Shown here in pieces: positions 9,155 to 18,181 of a stretch of 64,000 nt of DNA. The DNA is taken from assembly GCA_050699955.1 (NCBI GenBank), contig JBOHGD010000001.1, forward strand, positions 62,001 to 126,000, written 5' to 3'. Within the stretch, counting starts at the first letter, position 1, and each line of letters begins with the position of its first letter. The notes beneath the pieces are model-generated. The model was not told the origin of the DNA. It searched no databases and saw only the letters and a list, made by a program, of their open reading frames with translations. This DNA comes from GCA-003244245 sp050699955. Its GTDB lineage: Bacteria; Actinomycetota; Actinomycetes; Mycobacteriales; Pseudonocardiaceae. The translations under genes and the position numbers were made by a program.

Positions 9155-10071
9155 GTGTGCCGGCCGACCGGCTCACCGACCTCGGGTACGCGGCTGCCTG
9201 GCGGCTGGTCCGTGCCGCGCCCGAAGGGCTGGCCACCCGAGTGTTCCAGGCCGGTGCGGATCTGGCCGCCTGGCGGGCCGGTCCCGGGGCCGGCCAGCTG
9301 CGCCGCAACCTCGCCCGGGTGGTGCCCGGGGCCACGCAGGCCGAACTGGACGGGCTGGTCCGTGCCGGGCTGCGGTCCTACGCTCGGTACTGGCAGGAGA
9401 TCTTCACACTGCCTTCGGCCGATCACCGCGCGCTGCGGGACCGGATGGATGCCACGATGAGCGGGGTCGAGCACCTGAACACCGCGCTGGCCACCGGCCG
9501 CGGCGTGGTGGCGGTGCTGCCGCACAGCGGCAACTGGGACATGGCCGGACTGTGGTTCGTCGGGCGTCATGGCCCGTTCAGTACCGTGGTCGAGCGGCTG
9601 CGGCCAGAGGCGCTGTACCGGCGCTTTGTGGACTATCGCGCCTCGCTGGGTTTCGACATCGTCCCGCTGACTGGGTCGGGCAGCCCGACGCCACACCTGG
9701 TCCGCAGGCTACGGGCGGGCGGAGTGGTGTGCCTGCTGGCCGACCGGGACCTCACCGGCGCCGGGGTCGAGGTCGAGTTCTTCGGCGCTGCCACCCGAAT
9801 GCCGCAGGGGCCGGCTCGGCTCGCCGCGGCCACCGGGGCCACCCTGCTGGTCATCGGCTGTTGGTTCACCCCGACCGGCTGGGTTATCCGCTTCCACCCG
9901 CCGGTGCCGGTGTGGGGCCGGGCAGCGGTAGCCGCGGCCACCCAGACGGTCGCGGACCACTTCGCCACCGACATCGCCGCGCATCCGCAGGACTGGCACA
10001 TGCTGCAGCCGCTGTGGACGGCAGACGTGGCGGACCCGCGCTCGATCAGCCGGCTGCCCGGCACGAGATAG
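9151..10071 (+). CDS. patA: Phosphatidylinositol mannoside acyltransferase (LpxL/HtrB fold)
   Basis: Membrane-associated acyltransferase of about 306 residues from the lysophospholipid/LpxL family. The catalytic H-x4-D motif is HSGNWDMAG at residues about 118-126; a second block, VCLLADRDLTGAGVEVEFFG, and MPQGPARLAAATGA are typical of bacterial Kdo-type acyltransferases. The M. tuberculosis orthologue PatA (Rv2611c), in the same gene order, palmitoylates the mannose of PIM1/PIM2. The GTG start overlaps the pgsA stop by four bases (GTGA), and pimA follows eight bases later. The frame is open far upstream inside pgsA, which is a shadow and not part of this gene. Confidence 0.9.
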   Translation: MSVPADRLTDLGYAAAWRLVRAAPEGLATRVFQAGADLAAWRAGPGAGQLRRNLARVVPGATQAELDGLVRAGLRSYARYWQEIFTLPSADHRALRDRMDATMSGVEHLNTALATGRGVVAVLPHSGNWDMAGLWFVGRHGPFSTVVERLRPEALYRRFVDYRASLGFDIVPLTGSGSPTPHLVRRLRAGGVVCLLADRDLTGAGVEVEFFGAATRMPQGPARLAAATGATLLVIGCWFTPTGWVIRFHPPVPVWGRAAVAAATQTVADHFATDIAAHPQDWHMLQPLWTADVADPRSISRLPGTR

Positions 10072-10078
10072 TGGGACC

Positions 10079-11248
10079 GTGCGGATCGGGATGGTCTGCC
10101 CGTACTCCCTCGCTGCGCGGGGCGGTGTGCAGGCACACGTGCTGGGCCTGGCGCAAAGCCTGCGCGGCCTTGGGCACCAGGTGGAGGTGCTCGCTCCGGC
10201 TGCGATAGGAGGCCCGTTGCCGGACTTCGTCACGGCGGCAGGCCGGGCGGTCCGGGTGCCCTACAACGGATCGGTCGCCCCGCTGGCCTTCGGACCGGTC
10301 GCGGTCGCCCGGGTGCGGCGCTGGCTGCGCGACCACGCCTTCGACGTGCTGCATGTGCACGAGCCGGCCGCGCCGAGTGTGTCGCTGATCGCACTGGCAC
10401 TTGCGGACCTGCCGGTCGTGGCGACCTTCCACATGGCCACCACACGGTCCTGGGCGCTGGCGGCGGCGCATGGGCTGCTGCAACCTCCGATGGAGAAGAT
10501 CACTGCCCGGATCGCGGTCTCGCCGCTGGCCCGCCGGGTGCAGGTCGAGTACCTCGGCGGGGACGCCGTAGAGATTCCCAACGGGGTGGACGTGGCCCTG
10601 TTCGCCGGGGCGGCACCGCTACCCGGGTATCCGCGATCCGGTGGCACGGTCGGTTTCGTCGGCCGTTTCGACGAGCCGCGGAAGGGCATGCCGGTGCTGC
10701 TGGCCGCGCTGGGCACGCTCGCCCGAACCCACCCGGAACTGCGGCTGCTGGTGGTGGGCGACGGGGACAGCGCGACGCTGCACCGGGCCGCAGGTCCGGC
10801 GCTGGCGTCCCGGATCCAGGTGCTGGGCAGGCTGGGAGAGCAGGGCAAGGCGGCGGTGCTGCGCAGTGTGGACCTGCTGTGTGTGCCCGCCGTCGGGGGA
10901 GAGAGCTTCGGCATCGTGCTCACCGAGGCGCTCGCCGCGGGGACTCCCGTGCTGGCCAGCGACCTCGACGCGTTCCGGCGGGTGCTGGACGGAGGACGGG
11001 CCGGGGTGCTCGTCCCGCCCTCCGCACCGGTGGCATTGGCTGTGGCGCTCGGTGATCTGCTCGACGACCCTGCCCGACGGGCTGAGCTGGCCGTCGCGGG
11101 GCGCCGCCGCGCCGCGATGTGGGACTGGCCGGTGGTGACGCGACGGGTGCTGCAGGTCTACGAGATGGCGGTGGCCGCCGATCCACGCCGACTGCTACCG
11201 GGACCCGGTGCTGTGCCCGCCCGTTACCTGCTGAGCAGGGCGCGATGA
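10079..11248 (+). CDS. pimA: Phosphatidylinositol alpha-mannosyltransferase
   Basis: GT4 glycosyltransferase of 389 residues that adds the first mannose from GDP-mannose to phosphatidylinositol on the cytoplasmic face of the membrane. The N-terminal Rossmann domain begins MRIGMVCPYSLAARGGVQ, including the glycine-rich GGVQ loop; DVLHVHEP and FHMATTRSW follow. The C-terminal nucleotide-sugar site contains VGRFDEPRKGM and the E-x7-E element ESFGIVLTEALAAGTPVLA. It starts with GTG and overlaps the next gene by four bases. Together with pgsA and patA it forms the core of PIM synthesis, the anchor for lipomannan and lipoarabinomannan-like glycolipids. Confidence 0.93.
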   Translation: MRIGMVCPYSLAARGGVQAHVLGLAQSLRGLGHQVEVLAPAAIGGPLPDFVTAAGRAVRVPYNGSVAPLAFGPVAVARVRRWLRDHAFDVLHVHEPAAPSVSLIALALADLPVVATFHMATTRSWALAAAHGLLQPPMEKITARIAVSPLARRVQVEYLGGDAVEIPNGVDVALFAGAAPLPGYPRSGGTVGFVGRFDEPRKGMPVLLAALGTLARTHPELRLLVVGDGDSATLHRAAGPALASRIQVLGRLGEQGKAAVLRSVDLLCVPAVGGESFGIVLTEALAAGTPVLASDLDAFRRVLDGGRAGVLVPPSAPVALAVALGDLLDDPARRAELAVAGRRRAAMWDWPVVTRRVLQVYEMAVAADPRRLLPGPGAVPARYLLSRAR

Positions 11249-11727
11249 GAGTGGCCGGGGTGGTCGTGGCCGCTGGGCTGCTGGGTGCTGCGATAGGCCT
11301 GGTGGACGTGGTACGCACGGCCAGGCGGCTGGACCGGCTGCACGTCCGTACCGACGCGGCGTGGGCGGCATTGGACGTCGCGCTCGGTCGCCGGGTGCTC
11401 GCGGTCAGCGGGCTCGGTGCCAGCCCGGCCTGCAGCGCCGCGGCAGCCGATGCTGCGCTGCAGGCTGGGCTGGCGGTCCGCGAGGATGTGGAGAACGAGC
11501 TGGGCTGGGTGCTCGCGGTGCTGGACCGTACCGGCCTCGATCCCGCCAGAGCGGCCCAGTTGGCCGACGCGGAGCAACGCGTGGTGATCGCTCGTCGGGT
11601 CTACAACGACGCGGTGCGTGACACCCTCGCCTTGCGCTCACACCGTACAGTGCGCTGGTTGCGGCTGGCCGGTACCGCCCCGCTGCCACGCTACTTCGAG
11701 ATCGCCGAACCTATACTGCCTGGTTGA
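11245..11727 (+). CDS. LemA-like membrane-anchored protein
   Basis: Protein of 160 residues with one N-terminal hydrophobic segment (residues about 4-22) and a helical domain resembling LemA. Features seen are LDRLHVRTDAAWAALDVAL, equivalent to the L-x-N-x-V-x-x-A-W-x-x-I-D-V-x-L of LemA, and the late RRVYNDAVRDTLALRS, equivalent to R-x-Y-N-x-x-V. The ATG overlaps the pimA stop by four bases, so it is the last gene of the PIM operon; M. tuberculosis has a membrane protein at this place (Rv2609c). LemA proteins have no firm biochemical function. It converges on fusA2. Confidence 0.72.
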   Translation: MRVAGVVVAAGLLGAAIGLVDVVRTARRLDRLHVRTDAAWAALDVALGRRVLAVSGLGASPACSAAAADAALQAGLAVREDVENELGWVLAVLDRTGLDPARAAQLADAEQRVVIARRVYNDAVRDTLALRSHRTVRWLRLAGTAPLPRYFEIAEPILPG

Positions 11728-11744
11728 GCCACTCCAGACCGGTT

Positions 11745-13853
11745 TCAGGACGGCGCGGGCGCGTAGTGGGTGAAGCGCCGGGTGAACGTGGCGGTGCCCG
11801 AGGTCAGGCCGCGCAGATCGACGGCGTAGCGCAGCAACTCGGCGGCCGGTACCTCGGCGCGTACCAGCATCCGGCCCGCTTCGTCGGTCTCCGTGCCCAG
11901 TACCCGGCCACGCCGGCTGGACAGGTCACCCAGCACGGTGCCGAGGTGCTCCTCCGGCATCTGCACCTGCACCTCGTCCAGTGGTTCCAAGGAGATCACG
12001 CTGCCCTTCTCGGCGGCATCCTTGAGCGCGAGCGACCCCGCCATCTGGAAGGCGGCGTCCGAGGAGTCGACGCTGTGCGCCTTTCCGTCGGTCAATGTCA
12101 CCCGGATGTCCACCACCGGGAAGCCGGCCCCGAGACCGCGCTCCATCTGCACCCGGATGCCCTTCTCAACGCTGGGGATGAACTGGTGCGGCACCGCTCC
12201 GCCGACCACCTTGTCCACGAACTCGAACCCGGCGCCACGGGGCAGCGGCTCCACTTCGATGTCGCAGACCGCGTACTGACCGTGTCCGCCGGACTGCTTG
12301 ACGTGCCGCCCGTGTCCCTTGACCGGACCACCGAAGGTCTCTCGCAGCGGCACCCTGACCGGTTCAGTGTCCACGTCGGCGCCCCCTGCCCGCAACCGGG
12401 AGAGTACGACGTCGGCGTGCGCCTCGCCCATGCACCACAACACCATCTGGTGGGTCTCGGCGTTGCGCTCCAATCGCAGCGTCGGATCCGCGGCCACCAG
12501 TTTGCCCAGCCCGCGTGCCAGCGCGTCCTCGTCGCTGCGGCTGCGGCCCACCACGGCTACCGGCAGCAACGGCTCCGGCATCGTCCACGGTGCCATCAGC
12601 AGCGGGTCGTCCGGCGCGGACAGGGTGTCGCCGGTTTCCGCGGAGGTCACCTTGGTCACCGCGCAGAGATCACCGGCCACGCAGTGCGGTACCTCGGTCA
12701 GGGTGCCGCCCAGTGGTGTGTAGACGTGCGCCACCCGCTCGTCGATGTCGTGATCGGCGTGCCCTCGGTCGCCCAGCCCGTGTCCGGAGACATGTATCGG
12801 ACGATCCGGCTGCAGCGTCCCGGAGAACACCCGCACCAGCGACACCCGGCCCTGGTAGGGGTCGACGGTGGTACGAACCACCTCCGCGGCCAGTGGAGCG
12901 TCGGGATCGACGTCTACCGCGGCGTGGTCCGATCCGTCGGGACGGGTCACGGCGGGCGGGGTGCGCTCGCCGGGAGCGGGGAATGCGCCGATGAGCACCT
13001 CGAGGAGCTCGGCGAGCCCTACCCCGGTATTGGCGCAGGCGGGGATCACCGGGTGGAAGGAACCGCGGGCGACCGCGGTCTCCAAGTCGTCGATCAGCAC
13101 GGCGGTGTCCAGGTCCTCGCCACCGAGATAGCGGTCCATCAGGGATTCGTCCTCGCTCTCGGCGATGATCCCCTCGATGAGCTCATTGCGGGCGACGATG
13201 AACTCGTCGTCATCCACCGCGCTGCGCTCACCCTCAGTGGGGGGGTACCCCCCGCTGTAGTCGAACAGCCGTTGCGACAACAGGCCGACCAAACCGGTCA
13301 CGGCGCCGCTGCTGTCCTGCACCGGTAGATAGAGCGGCAGCACGCCCCCACCGAAGGCGGCTCGGCAGGCGGTGATCTCGCCTTCCAGATCGACCCTCGG
13401 ATGGTCCAGTCGACTCACCACGACCGCTCGGGGCATCCCCACCTTCGCGCACTCCTGCCACAGCGCCACGGTGACGGGATCGACGCCCTCCGCGGAGCAC
13501 ACCACGAACAGTGCCGCATCCACTGCCCGCAGTCCCGCGCGCAGCTCGCCCACGAAATCGGCATAGCCGGGGGTGTCCACGAGATTGATCTTGATCCCGT
13601 CGTGCTGCAGCGGGGCGATCGCCAGCGTCACCGACCGCTGCTGGCGCACCGCCGCTGGATCGTGATCGCACACCGTCGTCCCGTCGACGACCGCGCCCGT
13701 CCGGCTGATTACGCCAGTTGCCGCGAGCAGCGCCTCCGCCAGTGTGGTCTTCCCCGCCCCGGACGGCCCGACCAGGGCCACGTTGCGGATCCGGGACGGG
13801 TCCTGCCCCGCCGCAGCGGGATCGGGACGCTCACCGTTGCCTTTCGTGCCCAT
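11745..13853 (-). CDS. fusA2: Elongation factor G-like protein EF-G2
   Basis: Translational GTPase paralogue of about 702 residues. The G domain has a P-loop GPSGAGKTT near residue 29 and a DTPGYADF switch II motif, then domains II to V in the usual EF-G order, ending in the RRGRVLG and LRGLTSGTATFTRRF region. The base-specificity motif NKxD is changed to SRLD (VVVSRLDH). This kind of non-essential EF-G copy is common in actinomycetes, and in M. smegmatis EF-G2 it does not support translocation. I chose ATG at 13853; the frame is open 14 codons further. It stands alone, convergent with the PIM operon and divergent from pdxS. Confidence 0.9.
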   Translation of the reverse strand: MGTKGNGERPDPAAAGQDPSRIRNVALVGPSGAGKTTLAEALLAATGVISRTGAVVDGTTVCDHDPAAVRQQRSVTLAIAPLQHDGIKINLVDTPGYADFVGELRAGLRAVDAALFVVCSAEGVDPVTVALWQECAKVGMPRAVVVSRLDHPRVDLEGEITACRAAFGGGVLPLYLPVQDSSGAVTGLVGLLSQRLFDYSGGYPPTEGERSAVDDDEFIVARNELIEGIIAESEDESLMDRYLGGEDLDTAVLIDDLETAVARGSFHPVIPACANTGVGLAELLEVLIGAFPAPGERTPPAVTRPDGSDHAAVDVDPDAPLAAEVVRTTVDPYQGRVSLVRVFSGTLQPDRPIHVSGHGLGDRGHADHDIDERVAHVYTPLGGTLTEVPHCVAGDLCAVTKVTSAETGDTLSAPDDPLLMAPWTMPEPLLPVAVVGRSRSDEDALARGLGKLVAADPTLRLERNAETHQMVLWCMGEAHADVVLSRLRAGGADVDTEPVRVPLRETFGGPVKGHGRHVKQSGGHGQYAVCDIEVEPLPRGAGFEFVDKVVGGAVPHQFIPSVEKGIRVQMERGLGAGFPVVDIRVTLTDGKAHSVDSSDAAFQMAGSLALKDAAEKGSVISLEPLDEVQVQMPEEHLGTVLGDLSSRRGRVLGTETDEAGRMLVRAEVPAAELLRYAVDLRGLTSGTATFTRRFTHYAPAPS

Positions 13854-14036
13854 GGCAACCACCCTTGGCCGTACGGATCGTGTGGTCGATCTCACACCGG
13901 TGTGCCGATAGAGGCAACCCCCCAGACTCTTCGCCTGCGCTTGTCATCGACCCTGGCAGCAACCCCGACGTACGATCGAGTGGCTGGGCGGCCCTTGCCG
14001 CCGTGTCCGTACCGCTGCCTGAGGAGCGAAACCGCC

Positions 14037-14954
14037 GTGCGCCCGGAGAACACGCCCATCCAGATCGGCGAGCACCACATCGGCACCGCGCGGATCAAGC
14101 GCGGCATGGCTGAGATGCTCAAGGGCGGTGTGATCATGGATGTGGTCACGCCGGACCAGGCCAGGATCGCGGAGGACGCGGGTGCTGTCGCCGTGATGGC
14201 GCTGGAGCGGGTCCCCGCCGATATTCGCGCGCAGGGCGGCGTAGCCCGGATGAGTGACCCCGACATGATCGCCGGAATCATCGAAGCGGTGTCCATCCCG
14301 GTGATGGCCAAGGCCCGCATCGGGCACTTCGCCGAGGCACAGGTGCTGCAGGCGATCGGGGTCGACTATATCGACGAGTCCGAGGTGCTCACCCCGGCCG
14401 ATGAGGCCCACCACATCGACAAGTTCGCTTTCACCGTGCCGTTCGTATGCGGCGCCACGAACCTCGGCGAGGCGTTGCGGCGGATCTCCGAAGGTGCCGC
14501 GATGATCCGGTCCAAAGGTGAGGCCGGAACCGGCAACGTGGTTGAGGCGACCCGGCACATGCGCTCGATCCGCGCGAGTATTCGGTCCCTGTCCACGATG
14601 AGCTCCGAAGAGCTCTACGCGGCTGCCAAAGAGCTGCGTGCTCCGGTGGAACTGGTCCGCGAGGTGGCTGCGGCGGGTTCGTTGCCCGTGGTGTTGTTCA
14701 CCGCAGGAGGCATCGCCACGCCCGCCGACGCGGCCATGATGATGCAGCTCGGCGCCGAGGGCCTGTTCGTCGGCTCGGGCATCTTCAAGTCGGGCGACCC
14801 GGCCAAGCGGGCGGAGGCGATCGTCAAGGCCGCCACCTTCCACGACGACCCGGAGATGGTGGCGAAGGTGTCCCGCGGGCTGGGGGAGGCGATGGTGGGG
14901 ATCAATCTCAGTGATCTGCCCGAGGAGCAGCGGCTGTCCCAGCGCGGCTGGTGA
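14037..14954 (+). CDS. pdxS: Pyridoxal 5'-phosphate synthase lyase subunit
   Basis: PLP synthase subunit of 305 residues that builds pyridoxal phosphate from ribose 5-phosphate, glyceraldehyde 3-phosphate and ammonia supplied by PdxT. The sequence is highly conserved: KRGMAEMLKGGVIMDV near the N-terminus, with the first catalytic Lys region, PVMAKARIGHFAEAQ with the second, and the phosphate-binding FTAGGIATPADAA and GSGIFKSGDP. The GTG start has GAGGAG ten bases upstream; the frame is open far upstream without homology. In most genomes pdxT is adjacent or one gene away, whereas here a PHP gene and a gene relic lie between. Confidence 0.97.
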   Translation: MRPENTPIQIGEHHIGTARIKRGMAEMLKGGVIMDVVTPDQARIAEDAGAVAVMALERVPADIRAQGGVARMSDPDMIAGIIEAVSIPVMAKARIGHFAEAQVLQAIGVDYIDESEVLTPADEAHHIDKFAFTVPFVCGATNLGEALRRISEGAAMIRSKGEAGTGNVVEATRHMRSIRASIRSLSTMSSEELYAAAKELRAPVELVREVAAAGSLPVVLFTAGGIATPADAAMMMQLGAEGLFVGSGIFKSGDPAKRAEAIVKAATFHDDPEMVAKVSRGLGEAMVGINLSDLPEEQRLSQRGW

Positions 14955-16180
14955 CCGGCGAGGGTGGCGTGGCAGGGGCCGAAGCGCTCCTGCTGTCCGC
15001 GGGGGCGGGCAGGCTGTTACGTATCCCGGGGCAGGAAGCCGGTGCCGCGCGCAGCTCCCGGATCAGTCGCGACACCATGCTGGTGCACGCCGACCTGCAC
15101 AACCACACGTTGCTCTCGGACGGCATGGGCGATCCGGAGGCGGCCTTTCCCTCGATGCGCGAGGCGGGCCTGGACGTCGCGGCGCTCACTGATCACGCGA
15201 TCCGCGGCGCCTCGGTGGAGGGCACCGGTACCGGTGGCGCGCCGTGGATCGGGCTGGACCGAGCAGGCTGGCGGCGCACCGGGAAACTCGCCGACGCCTA
15301 CGACCGGCCCGGTGAGTTCACCGCCATCCGCGGTTTCGAGTGGTCGCACCCGCGTATCGGGCACGTCAACGCATGGTTCACCGACGACTTCACCGATATC
15401 GCCACCCACGGCGGGATGGCCGAGCTATATGCCTGGTTGAGCCAGTTCGGTCACCGCAACGGTGCTGCTGCCCTCGCCGGGACCGCCGGGCTGGCCGGGT
15501 TCAACCATCCCGGTCGCGAGGACGGCCGGTTCGGGGGCTTCCGGTACGACGCCGCGGTCGTCGAGCAGATGGTCAGCTTGGAGATGTTCAACCGCACCGA
15601 CGACTACCTCTTCGAAGGCGTAGCGGCGGATGCCACGTCCCCGCTGGTGGCCTGCCTGGATGCCGGCTGGCGGCCCGGCCTGCTCGGCGTCACCGACGAG
15701 CACGGCACCGACTGGGGCTTTCCGCAAGGCAGAGGCCGGGGCGGGCTGTGGGTCACCGAGCACAGCAGGGCCGGGGTCGCCGAGGCGATGCGGGCCAGGA
15801 GATTCTTCGCCACCCGGATCGCCGGGCTACGGGTGGACGCCACCGCGGGGGGCGCGCGGATGGGGTCGGTGCTGCGGCACCGGCGCGGACCCGTGTCCTT
15901 CGCGCTCGACCTCGACCGGGGGCCGTCCTGGCACGGCCGGGTGTTACAGGTACAGGTGCTGCGCTCGGGTACCCGGGTTCCTGCGGTGGCCGACGTGGTC
16001 GAGGTGCGCTGTGGCGAGGTCACCCGCTTCACCGTGCCGCTCGACCTCGACGACGGCAGATGGACGGTGCTGCGGATCGCCGACCCGGTCGCTCCCAACG
16101 GCAATCCAGGCCCGGCCGGGCATCCAGCGAACAACTACGGCCTGGCCTACACCAGCCCCTGGTTCCTCGAGTCCTCCTGA
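14951..16180 (+). CDS. PHP domain metal-dependent phosphoesterase
   Basis: Predicted phosphoesterase of the PHP (polymerase and histidinol phosphatase) family. The first metal motif is HADLHNHTLLSDG, followed by DVAALTDHA, the second. Later candidate ligands are in FEWSHPRIGHVNAW, GFNHPGRE and GVTDEHGTDWG. The C-terminal 110 residues look like a beta-rich domain (SVLRHRRGPVSFALDL onward). The GTG at 14951 overlaps the pdxS stop by four bases; an ATG at 15077, just before HADLHNH, is an alternative that would drop about 42 poorly structured residues. Coupling to pdxS suggests co-expression, but a role in PLP metabolism is not established. Confidence 0.82.
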   Translation: MTGEGGVAGAEALLLSAGAGRLLRIPGQEAGAARSSRISRDTMLVHADLHNHTLLSDGMGDPEAAFPSMREAGLDVAALTDHAIRGASVEGTGTGGAPWIGLDRAGWRRTGKLADAYDRPGEFTAIRGFEWSHPRIGHVNAWFTDDFTDIATHGGMAELYAWLSQFGHRNGAAALAGTAGLAGFNHPGREDGRFGGFRYDAAVVEQMVSLEMFNRTDDYLFEGVAADATSPLVACLDAGWRPGLLGVTDEHGTDWGFPQGRGRGGLWVTEHSRAGVAEAMRARRFFATRIAGLRVDATAGGARMGSVLRHRRGPVSFALDLDRGPSWHGRVLQVQVLRSGTRVPAVADVVEVRCGEVTRFTVPLDLDDGRWTVLRIADPVAPNGNPGPAGHPANNYGLAYTSPWFLESS

Positions 16181-16324
16181 CCTGAACATCTCCCCACCGG
16201 CCAGCCCGCTCGCTCCGTGCTAGGGGATCAAACTCAGGAGGAGTACATGGTGTAAAGCGGTGACGACGTGGCAGGGGACAGTTACTTTGGGTTCACCAAT
16301 TCTGCGGGGATCCGAGGGGACTTG

Positions 16325-17358
16325 ATGAGCGAGCCACTTCCGGTGTATCAGGACGTGACTAATGCGGTGCTGGTTGGTTATCTGACTCGTTTGGGGTGGA
16401 CGCCGGAGCAGTTCGCCTACCACCTCAACCGGATGGCCCGGTCGCTGCGCCCGGCGGTGCCGCAGATTCATCCGAAGACACCGTGGCGGTGGCTGACCGC
16501 GCGCCCGCCCAGCACCAAGCCCTGCCTGCCGCGTCAGCCCTGGCCGGGGCTGGTGTGCTCGCTGCTCTCACGCCATCTGCAGGAGCCGGTGACGCTGGCA
16601 TCCTTGGGGTGGCAGGCGAGCGCAGGCGCGCTCTACGTACCAGCCGACGACGGTCTGCACCACCCGTGGGCGCACCCGGGGACGATCGCGTCGCTGCGCG
16701 ACGTCGTGGAGGCGATGGGTATGGATCGGCGCCATTTCGTGGTGCTCACCGGAACCGGGCTGACCGCATTCGCCCACGACTGGCTGCTCGACTCGCAGCG
16801 GGTGGCGGCCTCGCCGCAGGGTACGCGGGTGGATCACGCGGTGGTCGACGATCTGGAACGCAGGGCCGAGGCGGTGCGCGGTCTGGACGACGCTCTCGGG
16901 GGCGACCTGGTATTCCGTGCGGATCTGCGGTTGGTTGTCGACATTCTGAACAATGCCCGTTACACCGACGAGGTGGGTTCGCGGTTGTTTGCGGTGGCCG
17001 CCGAGTTCGCCCGGATCGCCGGGCTGCGCGCCTTCGACAATCCGCGTTGGCCCTCGGTAAACCGCGCCGGGCCGAGGAGCATTATCGGGACTCGCTGGCC
17101 AGCATCGCACCGTCATTTCCGCGTGACCGGCTGCACATCCTGGCCAGGCTTGCCCTCGCTCGAGTGAAACTGCGAGAACTGGACGGCGCCTGCCGGGCAG
17201 CCACCGAAGCGGGAACACTACTGCGACGACTGAAGTCTCAGGGAAAATGCACCCTGCTCACCGAGTTCCGCGTCGCTGCCGAGCCCTACGCCACCACCAC
17301 TCAGGTCAAGGAATTCGACACCAAGTTCGGTGACCTGCTCCGCACCACCTCCGCCTGA
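16325..17358 (+). pseudogene. Decayed HTH/TPR-type transcriptional regulator
   Basis: The first part (16325 to about 17040) reads in one frame as a DNA-binding-regulator-like protein: LVGYLTRLGWTPEQFAYHLN resembles the start of actinomycete XRE regulators that carry TPR-like helical arrays, and ARIAGLRAFDN is a typical entry into that array. The sense then moves to another frame from about 17040 to the stop at 17358, where ALALGKPRRAEEHYRDSL and RLHILARLALARVKL look like the last helices of the array. The joined length is well below the usual 400-450 residues, so the middle helices appear to be deleted with a frameshift at the junction. The gene is probably non-functional. It sits between the PHP gene and pdxT. 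Confidence 0.65.
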
Positions 17359-17478
17359 TCTGGGTCACCGGTCGCGGGCCCAGAACATGATCGGTGTGTG
17401 TGCCGGCACAGGACTCGGGGTCAGGCCGTGTCCCGGCCGCCGGCCGGTGGGATCTGCTTGGCGGACTATCTTGGTTTG

Positions 17479-18138
17479 GTGTCTGACGTGCGGCCTTTGG
17501 TTGGGGTGCTGGCGCTGCAGGGTGACGTCCGTGAGCATCAGCGGGCGCTCGCCGACTGCGGGCTGCGCAGCATGCTGGTGCGTCGGGCCGAAGAACTGGC
17601 CGAGGTTGATGCGCTGATCCTGCCCGGGGGTGAATCCACCACCATGAGCCGGCTGTTGGTCGCCTTCGATCTGGTGGAGCCACTGCGCGCCCGGCTCGCT
17701 GCCGGCATGCCCGCGTACGGCGCGTGTGCCGGGATGATCCTGCTGGGCAGGCAGGTCCTGGACGGTCGGCCCGACCAGCAACAACTTGCCGCGCTGGACG
17801 CGGTCGTGCGCCGCAACGCCTTCGGCAGGCAGGTGGACTCCTTCGAGGCCGACCTGGACTTCGCCGACGTTTCCGGCGGTCCGGTGCGGGCGGTCTTCAT
17901 CCGTGCCCCGTGGGTGGAACAGGCCGGATCGGGGGTCGAGGTGCTGGCCAGGGTCCCCGACGTGCCCTCCGCTGGCGGCGCCGCAGGTAGGATCGTTGCG
18001 GTCCGGCAGGGATCGGTGCTGGCCACCGCGTTTCATCCGGAGCTGACCGGTGACCGACGAATCCACCATTTGTTCTGCGGGATGGTCCGGCATTCCGTTG
18101 GGGCACAGTTACCCGCATCGGGTGGCGCAGGCCGGTGA
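17479..18138 (+). CDS. pdxT: Pyridoxal 5'-phosphate synthase glutaminase subunit
   Basis: Class I glutaminase of about 219 residues that releases ammonia from glutamine for PdxS. It shows the conserved start VGVLALQGDVREH, the LPGGESTTM loop, the nucleophile Cys in YGACAGMILL and the His-Glu pair in TAFHPEL. GTG at 17479 was chosen because it gives the usual spacing to VGVLALQGD; GTG at 17488 is also possible, and the frame is open upstream without similarity. It is separated from pdxS by about 2.5 kb. The product ends with a short Gly/Ala-rich tail. Confidence 0.94.
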   Translation: MSDVRPLVGVLALQGDVREHQRALADCGLRSMLVRRAEELAEVDALILPGGESTTMSRLLVAFDLVEPLRARLAAGMPAYGACAGMILLGRQVLDGRPDQQQLAALDAVVRRNAFGRQVDSFEADLDFADVSGGPVRAVFIRAPWVEQAGSGVEVLARVPDVPSAGGAAGRIVAVRQGSVLATAFHPELTGDRRIHHLFCGMVRHSVGAQLPASGGAGR

Positions 18139-18181
18139 GACCGGAACAGCGAGCACAGCGAGCAAGAGGAGCAGGGCAGGG

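Noticed and set aside
11724..13328. 534-codon open frame on the plus strand opposite fusA2
   Set aside because: It is antisense to a full-length EF-G2 with all domains recognised; the translation is His/Gln/Arg-rich and resembles no protein.
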